NCBI RefSeq assembly: GCF_019204045.1
Contig: NZ_JAGSPC010000001.1
Span: 558,001 to 622,000, forward strand
Direction: 5' to 3'
DNA: 64,000 nt
Origin: Erythrobacter crassostreae
Lineage (GTDB): Bacteria; Pseudomonadota; Alphaproteobacteria; Sphingomonadales; Sphingomonadaceae
Part shown: one piece after another, positions 28,136 to 36,286 of the stretch
How positions within the stretch are numbered: position 1 is the stretch's first letter
How the letters are laid out: each line of letters begins with the position of its first letter
The notes under the pieces: model-generated
Seen by the model: only the letters and a program-made list of their open reading frames with translations
Told to the model about the DNA's origin: nothing
Databases searched by the model: none
Translations under genes and position numbers: made by a program

Positions 28136-29386
28136 TTAACCGAGGAACTGGAGCGGATTGACCGCTTCGCCTTCGCGCCGAAGCTCGATTGTGATCGAAG
28201 GTTCTTCGGTGTCTGCGACGCCGAGCGGACTGCCACCGATCACCTCATCGCCAACCTCCGCATTGATTCGCGCCAAGCCTGTAACGAGGCTGGTCCAGCC
28301 GCCTGCATGTTCGATAATCACGATGCTGCCATAGCCGCGGTAAGGCCCGGCGAACGCAATTCTGCCCTCAGCCGGCGACACAACTTGAGCGCCCGCAGCG
28401 GGAGCCAGCGACAATCCAGTGCTGCGCAATCCGCTGTCTCGCATCTCGCCGAAACCAGCGATGGTGCGCCCCTGAACTGGCAATTGAAAACCGCGCGGCG
28501 GCGCAGAAGCCGTTGTCGGTGTGGCAGACGGTGTCGGATCAGGTGTCACAGGCGCTGAACCCGTTGTCGCTGCAGCCAAATCGGATGGACGTAGGACCGG
28601 TCCTGATAGTGCGGCAAGTTCGCGCCGGAGGCCCGAAGCTGCATCAATTTCGCCCATCAACCCATCGAGATCGCGGGCTTCCTCTGCCAATGCGAGCGCC
28701 CTTTCGCTTTCCCGCGTCGCGCTGCTGCGGGCATCGCGCGAAGCAAGCCTCTGGCGCGTTTCAAGCTGGGCAAGCTCCGCTCGTTTGGATTGCAACTCCT
28801 GCTCTTTCTCGCGCAAATTCTCCAGCGAAAGAGCAGCCTGTCTTTCAAGCCGCCGCCCCTCTTCGAGCTCGCCGCGCAATGCCGATGTGCGCTGGCGAAT
28901 TTCCGGAACAGCACTGTCCAACACAGCGCGGACATAGACCAGATCTTTCAGAGATCCGGGTTGCAGCGCCGACAAGGATAGCGGCCTGCGCGCTGTTGTT
29001 TGCAATGCGCCAGTCAGCCTGACAAGCGGCTCCTGACGTTTGGAGAGCCTTTGTGACAGGGCCGCGCGATCCGTTTGCGCCAGCGAATACCGCGCCCGCG
29101 CTGCTGAAATGTCAGCCTCGGCGCGTTGCACTTGCGCGGCGAGCGATGCTGCCTCGCGCGCTGTCTTGTCAGCCGCCTCATCGGCTTGTTCTGCTTCACG
29201 GGACAGGCGCAGTGCCCTGGCTTCGGCGCTTTGGCTTTCACGCGTCGCGCGCTCCAGCTGAGCCTGCGCCTCTTCCGGCTGCAGCAAGCCGACATCACGC
29301 TGCGCAGTGCCGGTTGGCACAAACGCGGATAGCGCCATCAGAGCGGCACCGGTTGAAGCAGCAATAAGAGCAAAGCGTTTCGCCAT
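28136..29386 (-). CDS. EnvC-like murein hydrolase activator with degenerate LytM domain
   Basis: About 416 aa from the ATG at 29386. The signal peptide is followed by a long Ala/Arg/Gln-rich coiled coil (about 35-240), a proline/threonine linker and a C-terminal LytM/M23 domain (about 305-415). The zinc ligands of active M23 enzymes are missing: the HxxxD region reads GLRSTGLSL and the HxH position reads ITIEL. As in EnvC, it should activate amidases rather than cut peptidoglycan. It starts 4 nt after rlmH and precedes ctpA. Confidence 0.9.
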   Translation of the reverse strand: MAKRFALIAASTGAALMALSAFVPTGTAQRDVGLLQPEEAQAQLERATRESQSAEARALRLSREAEQADEAADKTAREAASLAAQVQRAEADISAARARYSLAQTDRAALSQRLSKRQEPLVRLTGALQTTARRPLSLSALQPGSLKDLVYVRAVLDSAVPEIRQRTSALRGELEEGRRLERQAALSLENLREKEQELQSKRAELAQLETRQRLASRDARSSATRESERALALAEEARDLDGLMGEIDAASGLRRELAALSGPVLRPSDLAAATTGSAPVTPDPTPSATPTTASAPPRGFQLPVQGRTIAGFGEMRDSGLRSTGLSLAPAAGAQVVSPAEGRIAFAGPYRGYGSIVIIEHAGGWTSLVTGLARINAEVGDEVIGGSPLGVADTEEPSITIELRREGEAVNPLQFLG

Positions 29387-29390
29387 ATCG

Positions 29391-29813
29391 CTACCCTGCC
29401 CGATGATAGGGATGTCCTGCAAGAATGCTTGTTGCGCGGTACAGCTGTTCCATCACCATCGCTCGCGCCAAAAGATGCGGCCATGTCGCCGGGCCAAAGG
29501 CGAGCAGCAGGTCTGCGTCCGCGCGTTCTGCATCGGAATGACCATCTGCCGCACCTAGGATAAAACGGGTTTCCCGCATTCCGTCATCGCGCCAACGCCC
29601 AAGGGTTTCGGCAAGCTTTTCAGATGCCATCGCCTTGCCGCGCTCATCAAGCAGCACGGTTTTGTAGGGCGTCTGAGGATCAGGAATTTTGCCGCCGGTT
29701 TCCGGCAATTCGGTTAGCTTTACCGGCCAAGTCAGCCGCTTTTCATACCGCGCAACCAACTCTGCTTCAGGCGAACGGGCGATTTTACCGCGAGCGATGA
29801 CGTGAAGGAGCAA
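29391..29813 (-). CDS. rlmH: 23S rRNA (pseudouridine1915-N3)-methyltransferase RlmH
   Basis: About 140 aa if translation begins at the TTG at 29813. This start is preferred because an AGGA lies 9 nt before it and the peptide then begins LLHVIARGKI as in relatives; an upstream ATG at 29843 and a GTG/ATG beyond would add non-conserved residues. The SPOUT fold shows ILGAADGHS for the SAM knot and the family C-terminus YRATSILAGHPYHR. It methylates pseudouridine 1915 on the assembled ribosome. It lies in the classical rsfS-rlmH pairing. Confidence 0.94.
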   Translation of the reverse strand: MLLHVIARGKIARSPEAELVARYEKRLTWPVKLTELPETGGKIPDPQTPYKTVLLDERGKAMASEKLAETLGRWRDDGMRETRFILGAADGHSDAERADADLLLAFGPATWPHLLARAMVMEQLYRATSILAGHPYHRAG

Positions 29814-29875
29814 AGCTTTGAGTCCTTTGTTTGCGCACGCCATCCGGCGCGCGATGTCCTCGGGCCTGTCGACCA

Positions 29876-29912
29876 TGCGGGCGGGCGGTCGCCCTTGCGG
29901 CGCTGCGCGCCG
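29876..29912 (+). repeat. Double-hairpin intergenic repeat, copy B
   Basis: Same 37-nt element as at 25617-25653 and in the same orientation: a GGGCG/CGCCC stem, then CGGCGC-TGC-GCGCCG. The T-A pair of copy A is a C-G pair here, so the fold is kept. It sits in the 240-bp gap between rsfS and rlmH, which also has a CGAAACC-gaca-GGTTTCG hairpin at about 29947-29964. Confidence 0.75.
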
Positions 29913-30053
29913 TGCTCCGCAGCTTTACCTCACCTTTCGCGCTGGCTCGAAACCGACAGGTTTCGCAAGGCCGACCGGCCACCCGAGCTTATGCGAGGAA
30001 GCCAAGTGCGCCGGATGGCCCACGCCCGTCGCTTAAGGGCGTAAAAAGAAAAC

Positions 30054-30482
30054 CTACGCTCTTCCCTGCTGCGGTTCGCCGCCTTCGAAGGACCACATGC
30101 GTTCAAGATTATAGAACGTGCGCACTTCGGGGCGGAACAGGTGGATCACCACATCGCCTGCATCGACCAGAACCCAGTCAGCCTGGGGCAGACCCTCGAT
30201 CCGGACAGGGCCGTGACCGGCGCGTTTGACCGTTTCAGAAAGTTTCTGAGCAATCGAGGCAACCTGTCGCGTCGAACGACCGCTGGCGATCACCATAAAG
30301 TCGGCGACCGAGCTTTTGCCTTCGAGCGGGATCGAGACGATTTCTTGCGCCTGATCATCGTCCAGCTGGCTCAAGACCAGATCGTGAAGTTCGTGTTTAG
30401 CCATTTCAGCTGCTGCCATCGATTGTGCTGCTTTGTTTGCGGATGCGCCGGGATTGGCCGACGCGGATTGTGCCTGTGTCAT
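30054..30482 (-). CDS. rsfS: Ribosome silencing factor RsfS
   Basis: About 142 aa from the ATG at 30482. After a 25-residue Ala/Ser-rich lead it has the Oligomerisation/DUF143 domain: IPLEGKSSVADFMVIASGRSTRQV, then AQKLSETVKRAGHGP and EGLPQADWVLVDAGDVVIHLFRPEVRTFYNLERMW-type blocks. RsfS binds ribosomal protein L14 and blocks subunit joining in starvation. It lies between nadD and rlmH, the conserved order in many bacteria. Confidence 0.95.
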   Translation of the reverse strand: MTQAQSASANPGASANKAAQSMAAAEMAKHELHDLVLSQLDDDQAQEIVSIPLEGKSSVADFMVIASGRSTRQVASIAQKLSETVKRAGHGPVRIEGLPQADWVLVDAGDVVIHLFRPEVRTFYNLERMWSFEGGEPQQGRA

Positions 30483-30572
30483 AGGCGGACATAAGTCTCC
30501 AGTAGGAAGGATGAAAATGGTGACCGACAGGCCGTTTGGCAAGAAAGTTCAATTGAGCGCTTATGCAGCTAC

Positions 30573-31217
30573 TCATGAATCCTCGCTCGAAATCACATGC
30601 CTGAAAGTCAGCCGATCGCGCGCCGGTGCACCTCGATATTGCAAGGCCCAATCTGCGTTACCCCGGCGGATGGCCGTGGCAGAACGTGGGTCCGGATCGA
30701 AACGCAAAAACACCAGTGCCGGTGCGCTCCATTGCCCCGTGTTACGGAATTTGGCTGCAGACACGGTATAGCGCCTGAGCCATGCCATGGCGGGGCTCGC
30801 CAAAGCATCCGCGTTATAGCCGGGCCTTGCGATAACCGCAATCGGCATCATCCGCGCGATCCTGCGCCATTCTTTCCAGCGGTGAAAATCGGCCAGATTG
30901 TCTGAACCCATCAGCCACACAAACTCGCGTTTGGGATAGCGCCGTTTCAGCTTTGCGAGCGTGTTCACGGTGTAGCGAGTGCCCAGATGCTGCTCAATCG
31001 CGGTTGGCACAATTGGCGCGCGGCGTGCCTGAACTTCTGCAGACTTTAGCCGCGCTGACAGCGGCGCCATTCCCGCCTTTGGCTTCAACGGATTACCGGG
31101 CGAAACGAGCCACCACGCCTCATCCAGACCAAGCGCATCAATCGTAAAACGCGTGATTCGCCGATGGCCACCATGCGCAGGATTGAAACTGCCACCAAGA
31201 AGTCCGGTTCGGATCAG
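30573..31217 (-). CDS. nadD: Nicotinate-nucleotide adenylyltransferase NadD, apparent CTG start
   Basis: About 214 aa. The conserved N-terminus RTGLLGGSFNPAHGGH, with the HxGH-type nucleotidyl-transferase motif, lies in frame but no ATG, GTG or TTG precedes it: the in-frame TGA that ends proA is only five codons earlier. A CTG at 31217 has GGAG seven nt before it and gives IRTGLL as residues 2-7, so I take it as the start. The first TTG, at 31088, would delete the active-site motif. Other motifs are FVWLMGSDNLADFHRW and MPIAVIARPGY. The enzyme makes deamido-NAD in NAD synthesis. Confidence 0.9.
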   Translation of the reverse strand: MIRTGLLGGSFNPAHGGHRRITRFTIDALGLDEAWWLVSPGNPLKPKAGMAPLSARLKSAEVQARRAPIVPTAIEQHLGTRYTVNTLAKLKRRYPKREFVWLMGSDNLADFHRWKEWRRIARMMPIAVIARPGYNADALASPAMAWLRRYTVSAAKFRNTGQWSAPALVFLRFDPDPRSATAIRRGNADWALQYRGAPARDRLTFRHVISSEDS

Positions 31218-31224
31218 TGTTTGG

Positions 31225-31228
31225 CTCC
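31225..31228 (-). promoter_or_regulatory. Shine-Dalgarno supporting the nadD CTG start
   Basis: GGAG on the minus strand lies 7 nt upstream of the CTG at 31217 and just beyond the proA stop codon, so nadD translation could be coupled to termination of proA. Confidence 0.6.
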
Positions 31229-31232
31229 AATA

Positions 31233-32513
31233 TCAGGGACGCGCTTGTCCCGTCCCTCTCACCAGCCATTTATAGGTCGTCAATCCTTCGAGCGCCACAG
31301 GTCCACGTGCGTGCAAGCGTCCGGTCGCAATGCCGATCTCTGCGCCAAGCCCGAATTCTCTGCCATCCGCAAATTGTGACGAGGCGTTGTGCATCACAAT
31401 GGCGCTATCGACGTAGGTAAGGAAGTGCTCAGCGGCGGCATCATCTGACGTCACGATGACGTCAGTATGTGCGGAGGAATGACGGGCAATATGCTCGAGC
31501 GCGTCGTCCATCGTGTCGACAATGCCTACCGACAGAACGGCGTCGAGATATTCGGTGCCCCAATCATCGGCGCTCGCAGGGAATATCCGTGTATCGAGCG
31601 CTTGGGCTCTCCCGTCACCGCGCAGTTCGCAGCCTGCATCGAGTAGGGAGGCAACCAACGCACCAGGCTCCGCAAAACCGGCATCGATCAACAGAGTCTC
31701 CATCGCCCCGCAAATCCCAGTGCGTCGCATTTTTGCATTGAGCGCGATTGTCTTTGCCATCTCGGCGTCAGCGGCGGAATGGATATAGGTATGATTGATG
31801 CCATCAAGATGCGCGAGCACCGGAACACGCGCATCGGATTGAACACGCGCGACGAGGCTCCTCCCCCCCCGCGGTACAATCATATCGATCAACCCAGCCG
31901 CCGTCAGCATCGAACCGACTGCCGCACGGTCCTGTGTTGGGATCAGTTGAACCGCCTTACTTGGTACGCCGCCCTCTTCGAGACCTGCCGTCAATGCGGC
32001 AAGGATTGCGCGGTTCGAATGCACAGCTTCACTGCCGCCGCGCAGCAGGGCCGCGTTGCCAGCCCGAACACACAGTGCGGCGGCGTCTGCGGTCACATTG
32101 GGGCGGCTTTCATAGATGATCCCGATCGTACCGATGGGCACACGGACGCGCGACATTTTGAGGCCGTTAGGGCGCTGGGACGATTCGATCACTTGGCCAA
32201 CGGGATCAGGTAGGCCAGCAACCGCTTCAACACCTGCCGCAATGCTTTCAAGACGGTCTTTATCGAGCGCCAATCGGTCGAGCATGGCAGGCGAAAGCCC
32301 ACTATCCTGCGCGGCGGCTAGATCTTTCGCGTTGGCCTCCAGAATTGACCCGCTTTCAGCCCTCAAACGCTGCGCCGAACATGTCAAAGCGGATGCCCGC
32401 GCCTCGCTCGACATGGCGGCAAGCTGCCGCTGGGCTGCACGCCCCTCACAGGCGAGCTTTTCGATCAAAGCATCAGCGTCGATCACAGCAGAGGCACCGG
32501 GTTGAATTGTCAT
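31233..32513 (-). CDS. proA: Gamma-glutamyl phosphate reductase (glutamate-5-semialdehyde dehydrogenase)
   Basis: About 426 aa from the ATG at 32513; an ATG three codons upstream is also open. It reduces gamma-glutamyl phosphate with NADPH in proline synthesis. The aldehyde-dehydrogenase-fold motifs are GTIGIIYESRPNVT (near 130), LRGGSEAVHSN, MIVPRGGRSL, and the catalytic cysteine in RRTGICGAMETLL. The C-terminal ASSQFADGREFGLGAEIGIAT block is diagnostic. No proB is adjacent. The segment coding VPRGGRS contains a run of eight G (minus strand, 31863-31870). Confidence 0.96.
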   Translation of the reverse strand: MTIQPGASAVIDADALIEKLACEGRAAQRQLAAMSSEARASALTCSAQRLRAESGSILEANAKDLAAAQDSGLSPAMLDRLALDKDRLESIAAGVEAVAGLPDPVGQVIESSQRPNGLKMSRVRVPIGTIGIIYESRPNVTADAAALCVRAGNAALLRGGSEAVHSNRAILAALTAGLEEGGVPSKAVQLIPTQDRAAVGSMLTAAGLIDMIVPRGGRSLVARVQSDARVPVLAHLDGINHTYIHSAADAEMAKTIALNAKMRRTGICGAMETLLIDAGFAEPGALVASLLDAGCELRGDGRAQALDTRIFPASADDWGTEYLDAVLSVGIVDTMDDALEHIARHSSAHTDVIVTSDDAAAEHFLTYVDSAIVMHNASSQFADGREFGLGAEIGIATGRLHARGPVALEGLTTYKWLVRGTGQARP

Positions 32514-32595
32514 ACTTAACATGTGGAGGCTTAACGCGAGCGGTGCAATTCGTTTTGCGGCAAAGTCGGGATGATCACTTGCTGGAGTGTGCGGC

Positions 32596-32752
32596 GAATC
32601 GCTTTGACTGAACCGTCAAGATTCGCGAAAAACCGCCAAAAACTGAACGCAAGGCTCATGAATTCTGCAGGCAATTTTGCGCACATTGCGGGCAAATGAA
32701 CGACTCATCGCGATTCGCAGTCAGCTCAACCGAAGCGTGAATACATGGATTC
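32596..32752. promoter_or_regulatory. Cluster of five GANTC (CcrM-type) methylation sites
   Basis: GANTC occurs at 32596-32600, 32620-32624, 32702-32706, 32712-32716 and 32748-32752, the last within the first codons of the M23 gene. One site per about 256 bp is expected by chance. In alphaproteobacteria GANTC is methylated by CcrM, and methylation can modulate GcrA-dependent promoters, so a cell-cycle-regulated promoter is possible. Confidence 0.55.
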
Positions 32753-33992
32753 GACCCCCTCCCCCTGCTCGGTTACCAAGCGGTCAGAAAACGAGATCAA
32801 GAAATCCGGGGCCGCTTTGTCACAATCAAAATCTGCAAAGCCGTGGGGTGAACGGCTCAAGAAGTGGTTCCCTGAGCGCGAGTTTTTTATGCGCTCGCAA
32901 GGTCATGTGCGCTTCATCAAAATTTCGCCGAGCCTTCAAATGGGCGCCGCTGGTGCCGTGGCAGCGCTTGCCCTCGTTTGGGGCAGTTCGATGGGCGTTA
33001 TGGCTTGGAACAAGTACCAGGCCGAAGCCGACCTCGCTTCATTTCAGGATGAAAAAGCCCGCATCGCAAGCACACAGGAACGGCTTGATGCCTATGGCAA
33101 CGATCTCGATAGCGTTGTTGACGACCTCGATGCGCGTCAGGAATTTCTCGAAGAAATGGCGCGCATGCTGCCCGAGGATGTGCGCGACACCGATACCAAT
33201 GTAACCGATTCCAGCGCTGAGGCGGCCGAAACCATCAAGAAGGTGGGCGAGGTTATCCCGCAGGCCCGCGGCCTCGCAGAAATTGAAGCGCGCCAGCTTG
33301 CCCTCGTTGAGAAGCTGACATTGTTTGCCGATGACCGTGCGAAACGGGCCGAAGCGGCACTACGCAAACTTCAGCTAGACCCACGTATGATGACCCGCAA
33401 TGTGGTTACGCAATCCGGAGTGGGTGGCCCGCTCGAGGTGCTTGCGACCTCATCGGATGGCTCGATCGATCCTCGCTTTGAGCGGCTAGGCCTTAGTCTG
33501 TCGCGCATGAACGCGCTTGAGCGTGCCCTCGCCGGTGTGCCTCAAGTTGTTCCTGCCAGCGTTACCAAGATCACATCGAACTTCGGATACCGCCGCGACC
33601 CGTTCAATGGCGGCGGCGCGATGCATAACGGGATTGATTTCAAAGGCGCTTACGGCTCTCCGATCTTTGCGGCAGCCTCTGGCGAGGTTGTGTTTGCAGG
33701 TTGGAAAGGCGGTTATGGCAAGACCGTTGAGATCAAGCACGAAAACGGATTGATGACCCGCTATGCCCATATGTCCCGCCTTAGTGTGACAATCGGGCAA
33801 TCTGTCGATGCCGGAGCAACGCTTGGCGGTTTGGGCAATACAGGCCGTTCAACGGGGCCGCATTTGCATTTCGAAGTCCGCATCAACAACCGCCCGATTA
33901 ACCCACGCCCGTTCCTGGAGGCAGCCCCCGATGTTCTCAAAGAAGTCCGCGGAGCCGGCGCGCTCCGCTCAAACCCCGCGACCGGTGAGTAA
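32745..33992 (+). CDS. Membrane-anchored M23 peptidoglycan endopeptidase (LmdC/Csd1-like), bactofilin partner
   Basis: Protein of 415 aa. A basic cytoplasmic N-terminus (1-65) is followed by one membrane segment (about 66-88), a periplasmic coiled-coil-rich region (about 92-215) and a complete M23 domain (about 285-395). The zinc ligands are intact: the H-x3-D in MHNGIDF and HLHFE, with RYAHMS between. The start of the next gene, a bactofilin, lies inside its last 62 nt. Pairs of a bitopic M23 peptidase and a bactofilin control cell shape in other bacteria. The ATG at 32745 has only a weak Shine-Dalgarno. Confidence 0.92.
   Translation: MDSTPSPCSVTKRSENEIKKSGAALSQSKSAKPWGERLKKWFPEREFFMRSQGHVRFIKISPSLQMGAAGAVAALALVWGSSMGVMAWNKYQAEADLASFQDEKARIASTQERLDAYGNDLDSVVDDLDARQEFLEEMARMLPEDVRDTDTNVTDSSAEAAETIKKVGEVIPQARGLAEIEARQLALVEKLTLFADDRAKRAEAALRKLQLDPRMMTRNVVTQSGVGGPLEVLATSSDGSIDPRFERLGLSLSRMNALERALAGVPQVVPASVTKITSNFGYRRDPFNGGGAMHNGIDFKGAYGSPIFAAASGEVVFAGWKGGYGKTVEIKHENGLMTRYAHMSRLSVTIGQSVDAGATLGGLGNTGRSTGPHLHFEVRINNRPINPRPFLEAAPDVLKEVRGAGALRSNPATGE
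33917..33921 (+). promoter_or_regulatory. Shine-Dalgarno deciding the bactofilin start
   Basis: GGAGG lies 9 nt before the ATG at 33931, inside the M23 coding sequence. The later ATG at 33997 has no comparable motif. Confidence 0.7.
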
Positions 33993-34404
33993 GCCAATGG
34001 CCAACAACAATTCTACATTTTCGGTCATCGGTTCCGACATCAATATCAAGGGCAATATCACTGCCTCTGCTGACCTGCATGTTGACGGCACGATCGAAGG
34101 CGACATTAAATGCGCTTCGTTGGTTCAGGGCGAAAGCAGCCAGGTCAATGGCGGCGTAACCGCTGACACCGCCCGCCTTGCCGGCCGTGTGACTGGTTCG
34201 ATCACAGCCAAAGAACTCGTGATTTTGAAGACAGCCAAAATCGAGGGTGATGTGCACTATGATGCGCTTACAATCGAGCAAGGCGCACAGGTCGATGGCC
34301 GCTTTGCACCCAATGCTCGTCGCCGTGAGGCAGACAGCAAACCCGCTTCATCAAAAGCTACTGCCGCCTCGGATGTGCAATCGGAGTTGCAGATCGCCAA
34401 GTAA
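33931..34404 (+). CDS. Bactofilin (polymer-forming cytoskeletal protein)
   Basis: About 157 aa from the ATG at 33931, giving the typical bactofilin lead MFSKKSAEP; a later ATG at 33997 would remove it. The DUF583 core (about 30-125) is a right-handed beta-helix with regular IKG-I-A-ADLHVDGTIEGD, RVTGSI and IEGDVHYDALTIEQGAQVDG turns. The tail is Ser/Ala/Lys-rich. Bactofilins form non-polar filaments at the inner membrane and recruit peptidoglycan enzymes. Overlap with the upstream M23 gene by 62 nt implies coordinated synthesis. A strong terminator follows. Confidence 0.93.
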   Translation: MFSKKSAEPARSAQTPRPVSKPMANNNSTFSVIGSDINIKGNITASADLHVDGTIEGDIKCASLVQGESSQVNGGVTADTARLAGRVTGSITAKELVILKTAKIEGDVHYDALTIEQGAQVDGRFAPNARRREADSKPASSKATAASDVQSELQIAK

Positions 34405-34424
34405 CCGCGCGATCCAGGCACAAT

Positions 34425-34465
34425 TCAAAAGCGCCGCGTCTCCGATTGGAGCGCGGCGCTTTTGA
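34425..34465. terminator. Bidirectional Rho-independent terminator between bactofilin and fadD-like genes
   Basis: A 14-bp perfect stem, TCAAAAGCGCCGCG with its complement, continues inward through CTCC/GGAG to a GATT loop, leaving one unpaired T. The A-run and T-run at the base serve both directions between the convergent genes. Confidence 0.9.
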
Positions 34466-34489
34466 TTCAACTCTCGAAAACGCAAAGCG

Positions 34490-36166
34490 TCAAAGCACTT
34501 CGGCGCGCAAAGCTTTACGGTCCAGCTTGCCAATGATCGTTTTGGGCAATTCGTCCCTGATGACGACTTCGTCAACGCGCTCATGCTTGCCGATCCGTTC
34601 GTTCAGCCAAGCGCGCAGAGCATCGGCCTCTATATCACCGCCTGCTTCCAACGTGACAAACGCACGCGGAGCCTCACCGCGATATTCATCGGGCACGCCG
34701 ATGACCAGCGCCTCTTTGACGGCTTCGTGTTCCACGATCACGTCTTCGACCTGACTTGGGAAAACCTTGAACCCGCCAACCGCGATCATGTCTTTGATCC
34801 GGTCGACAATTTTGAGAAACCCTTCTTCATCCATGATCGCAACATCGCCTGTGCGGAGCCATTTCTTACCGTCGTGCTCAGCGAAGGTCTCATTCTCGAT
34901 ATCGGGCTTGTTCCAGTAACCCCGCATGATCTGCGGACCATGAATGCCAAGTTCGCCCGGTACACCTTCGGGTGCGAGCTTTGTCGGGTCTTCCTTATCC
35001 AGCAGGATGATCTCTGTACCAGCGACCACTTGCCCGATTGTGCCCTTCTTGCGGGTGCCCTCATATGGATTGACCGAGACGACGCCCGAGCTTTCGGTGA
35101 GGCCATATCCTTCGACCACACGGACGCCCGTAATCTCTTCGAATTTGGTATGGACCGGCGCGGGCATTGGCGCCCCGCCGGAAATGCACACCTTGAGCGA
35201 CGAAAGATCCGTCTTGGCCAGATCAGGGTGATCCAGCATGGCCTGAAACATTGTCGGCACGCCGGGGAAACCGGTTGCCTTGTGTTTGGCAATGGTCTGC
35301 AGAACCTGCTTCGTTTCGAACCGCGGGACCATCGCGATCGAAGCACCGCTTACAACCGCATGATTCAGCAAGGCCGCGTTGGCAAAAACGTGAAAGAACG
35401 GCAGCGCACCCATGAATACTTCTTGGCGAGGGTTGCCAAACGGATTGATCGCCGCAATTTGCTGCGCGTTCATGACCAATTGGCTGTGGCCAAGCATCGC
35501 GCCTTTGGGTCGCCCGGTCGTACCGCCAGTATATTGCAGCAGCGCGAGGTCTACTGCCGGATCGATCACCACATCGGGCGCGGGCTTTGCCGGTGTGCAA
35601 TCGGCCCATGACAGGATCCGAGGCCCGTAACCCACTGTCGCGATCTGGCTGCGCTTGAACAGTTTCAAGGCCGTGCCTTTGATCCAAGGCAACATATCCG
35701 AAAGCCTACCGACGATCAGCGTTTCCAGATCAGATTCGGCCAGAACTTCTTCGGCGGTTTCAAACAGTTCAGGCACGTCGAGCGTAACGAGTACGCGGGT
35801 ACCGCTATCGCCGACCTGCCATGAAAGTTCTTCAACCGAATAGAGCGGCGAGTAATTCACAACGACCGCTCCCGCCATCATCGCCCCATAATAGGCAGAG
35901 GCATAAATCGGAACATTGGGCAAAAACAGTCCGACACGGTCGCCCTTTTTCACGCCAATATCGGCGAGGCCGGCGGCAAAACGCTGCGCTTCTTCGTACA
36001 TCTCGCCATAAGAATACGTGCGGCCAAGGAAGTGCAGGAAAGGCGCATCGGGATCATGCGCCACTGTCCGCCCAAACATTTCGGGCAGGCTCATCAATTC
36101 AAATTCGGCATCCCAAGGGGTCGGGTGATGGTAGGAGGCTTTATTGACATTCATGTCAGTAGACAT
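34490..36166 (-). CDS. Long-chain fatty-acid--CoA ligase (FadD-like AMP-binding enzyme)
   Basis: Protein of 558 aa. The adenylate-forming motifs appear in order: LLQYTGGTTGRPKGAML (P-loop, near 215), the YGLTESSGVVS motif, LRTGDVAIMDEEG and VGGFKVFPSQVEDVI hinge region, and the catalytic lysine in LPKTIIGKLDRK near the C-terminus. It activates fatty acids with ATP and CoA for degradation or lipid synthesis. Chain-length preference cannot be read from sequence. An alternative ATG at 36154 would remove four residues. Confidence 0.93.
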   Translation of the reverse strand: MSTDMNVNKASYHHPTPWDAEFELMSLPEMFGRTVAHDPDAPFLHFLGRTYSYGEMYEEAQRFAAGLADIGVKKGDRVGLFLPNVPIYASAYYGAMMAGAVVVNYSPLYSVEELSWQVGDSGTRVLVTLDVPELFETAEEVLAESDLETLIVGRLSDMLPWIKGTALKLFKRSQIATVGYGPRILSWADCTPAKPAPDVVIDPAVDLALLQYTGGTTGRPKGAMLGHSQLVMNAQQIAAINPFGNPRQEVFMGALPFFHVFANAALLNHAVVSGASIAMVPRFETKQVLQTIAKHKATGFPGVPTMFQAMLDHPDLAKTDLSSLKVCISGGAPMPAPVHTKFEEITGVRVVEGYGLTESSGVVSVNPYEGTRKKGTIGQVVAGTEIILLDKEDPTKLAPEGVPGELGIHGPQIMRGYWNKPDIENETFAEHDGKKWLRTGDVAIMDEEGFLKIVDRIKDMIAVGGFKVFPSQVEDVIVEHEAVKEALVIGVPDEYRGEAPRAFVTLEAGGDIEADALRAWLNERIGKHERVDEVVIRDELPKTIIGKLDRKALRAEVL

Positions 36167-36242
36167 GGCCGATCACCCGATTTTTCACAAGTAAAACCGG
36201 CTCGCAAAGCGCGAGAATTTGCTGTCTTGATCTGGAGTGATC

Positions 36243-36266
36243 GGGCGCACCACGCTGGGTGCGCCC
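36243..36266 (-). terminator. Stem-loop after trcR
   Basis: A perfect 9-bp stem, GGGCGCACC with its complement, and a 6-nt loop lie 20 nt beyond the trcR stop. It lacks a U-run, so it may act as an RNA 3'-end stabiliser rather than a full terminator. Confidence 0.5.
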
Positions 36267-36286
36267 ATTACCAATCCGGTATCCGC

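Noticed and set aside
32516-32535. Two TTAAC motifs resembling a CtrA box near proA
   Set aside because: The half-sites are 15 bp apart rather than the 11 bp of the TTAA-N7-TTAA consensus, and they overlap the proA start region.
34583-35611. 342-codon open frame on the plus strand
   Set aside because: Antisense to the fatty-acid--CoA ligase gene with complete adenylation motifs; a shadow frame.
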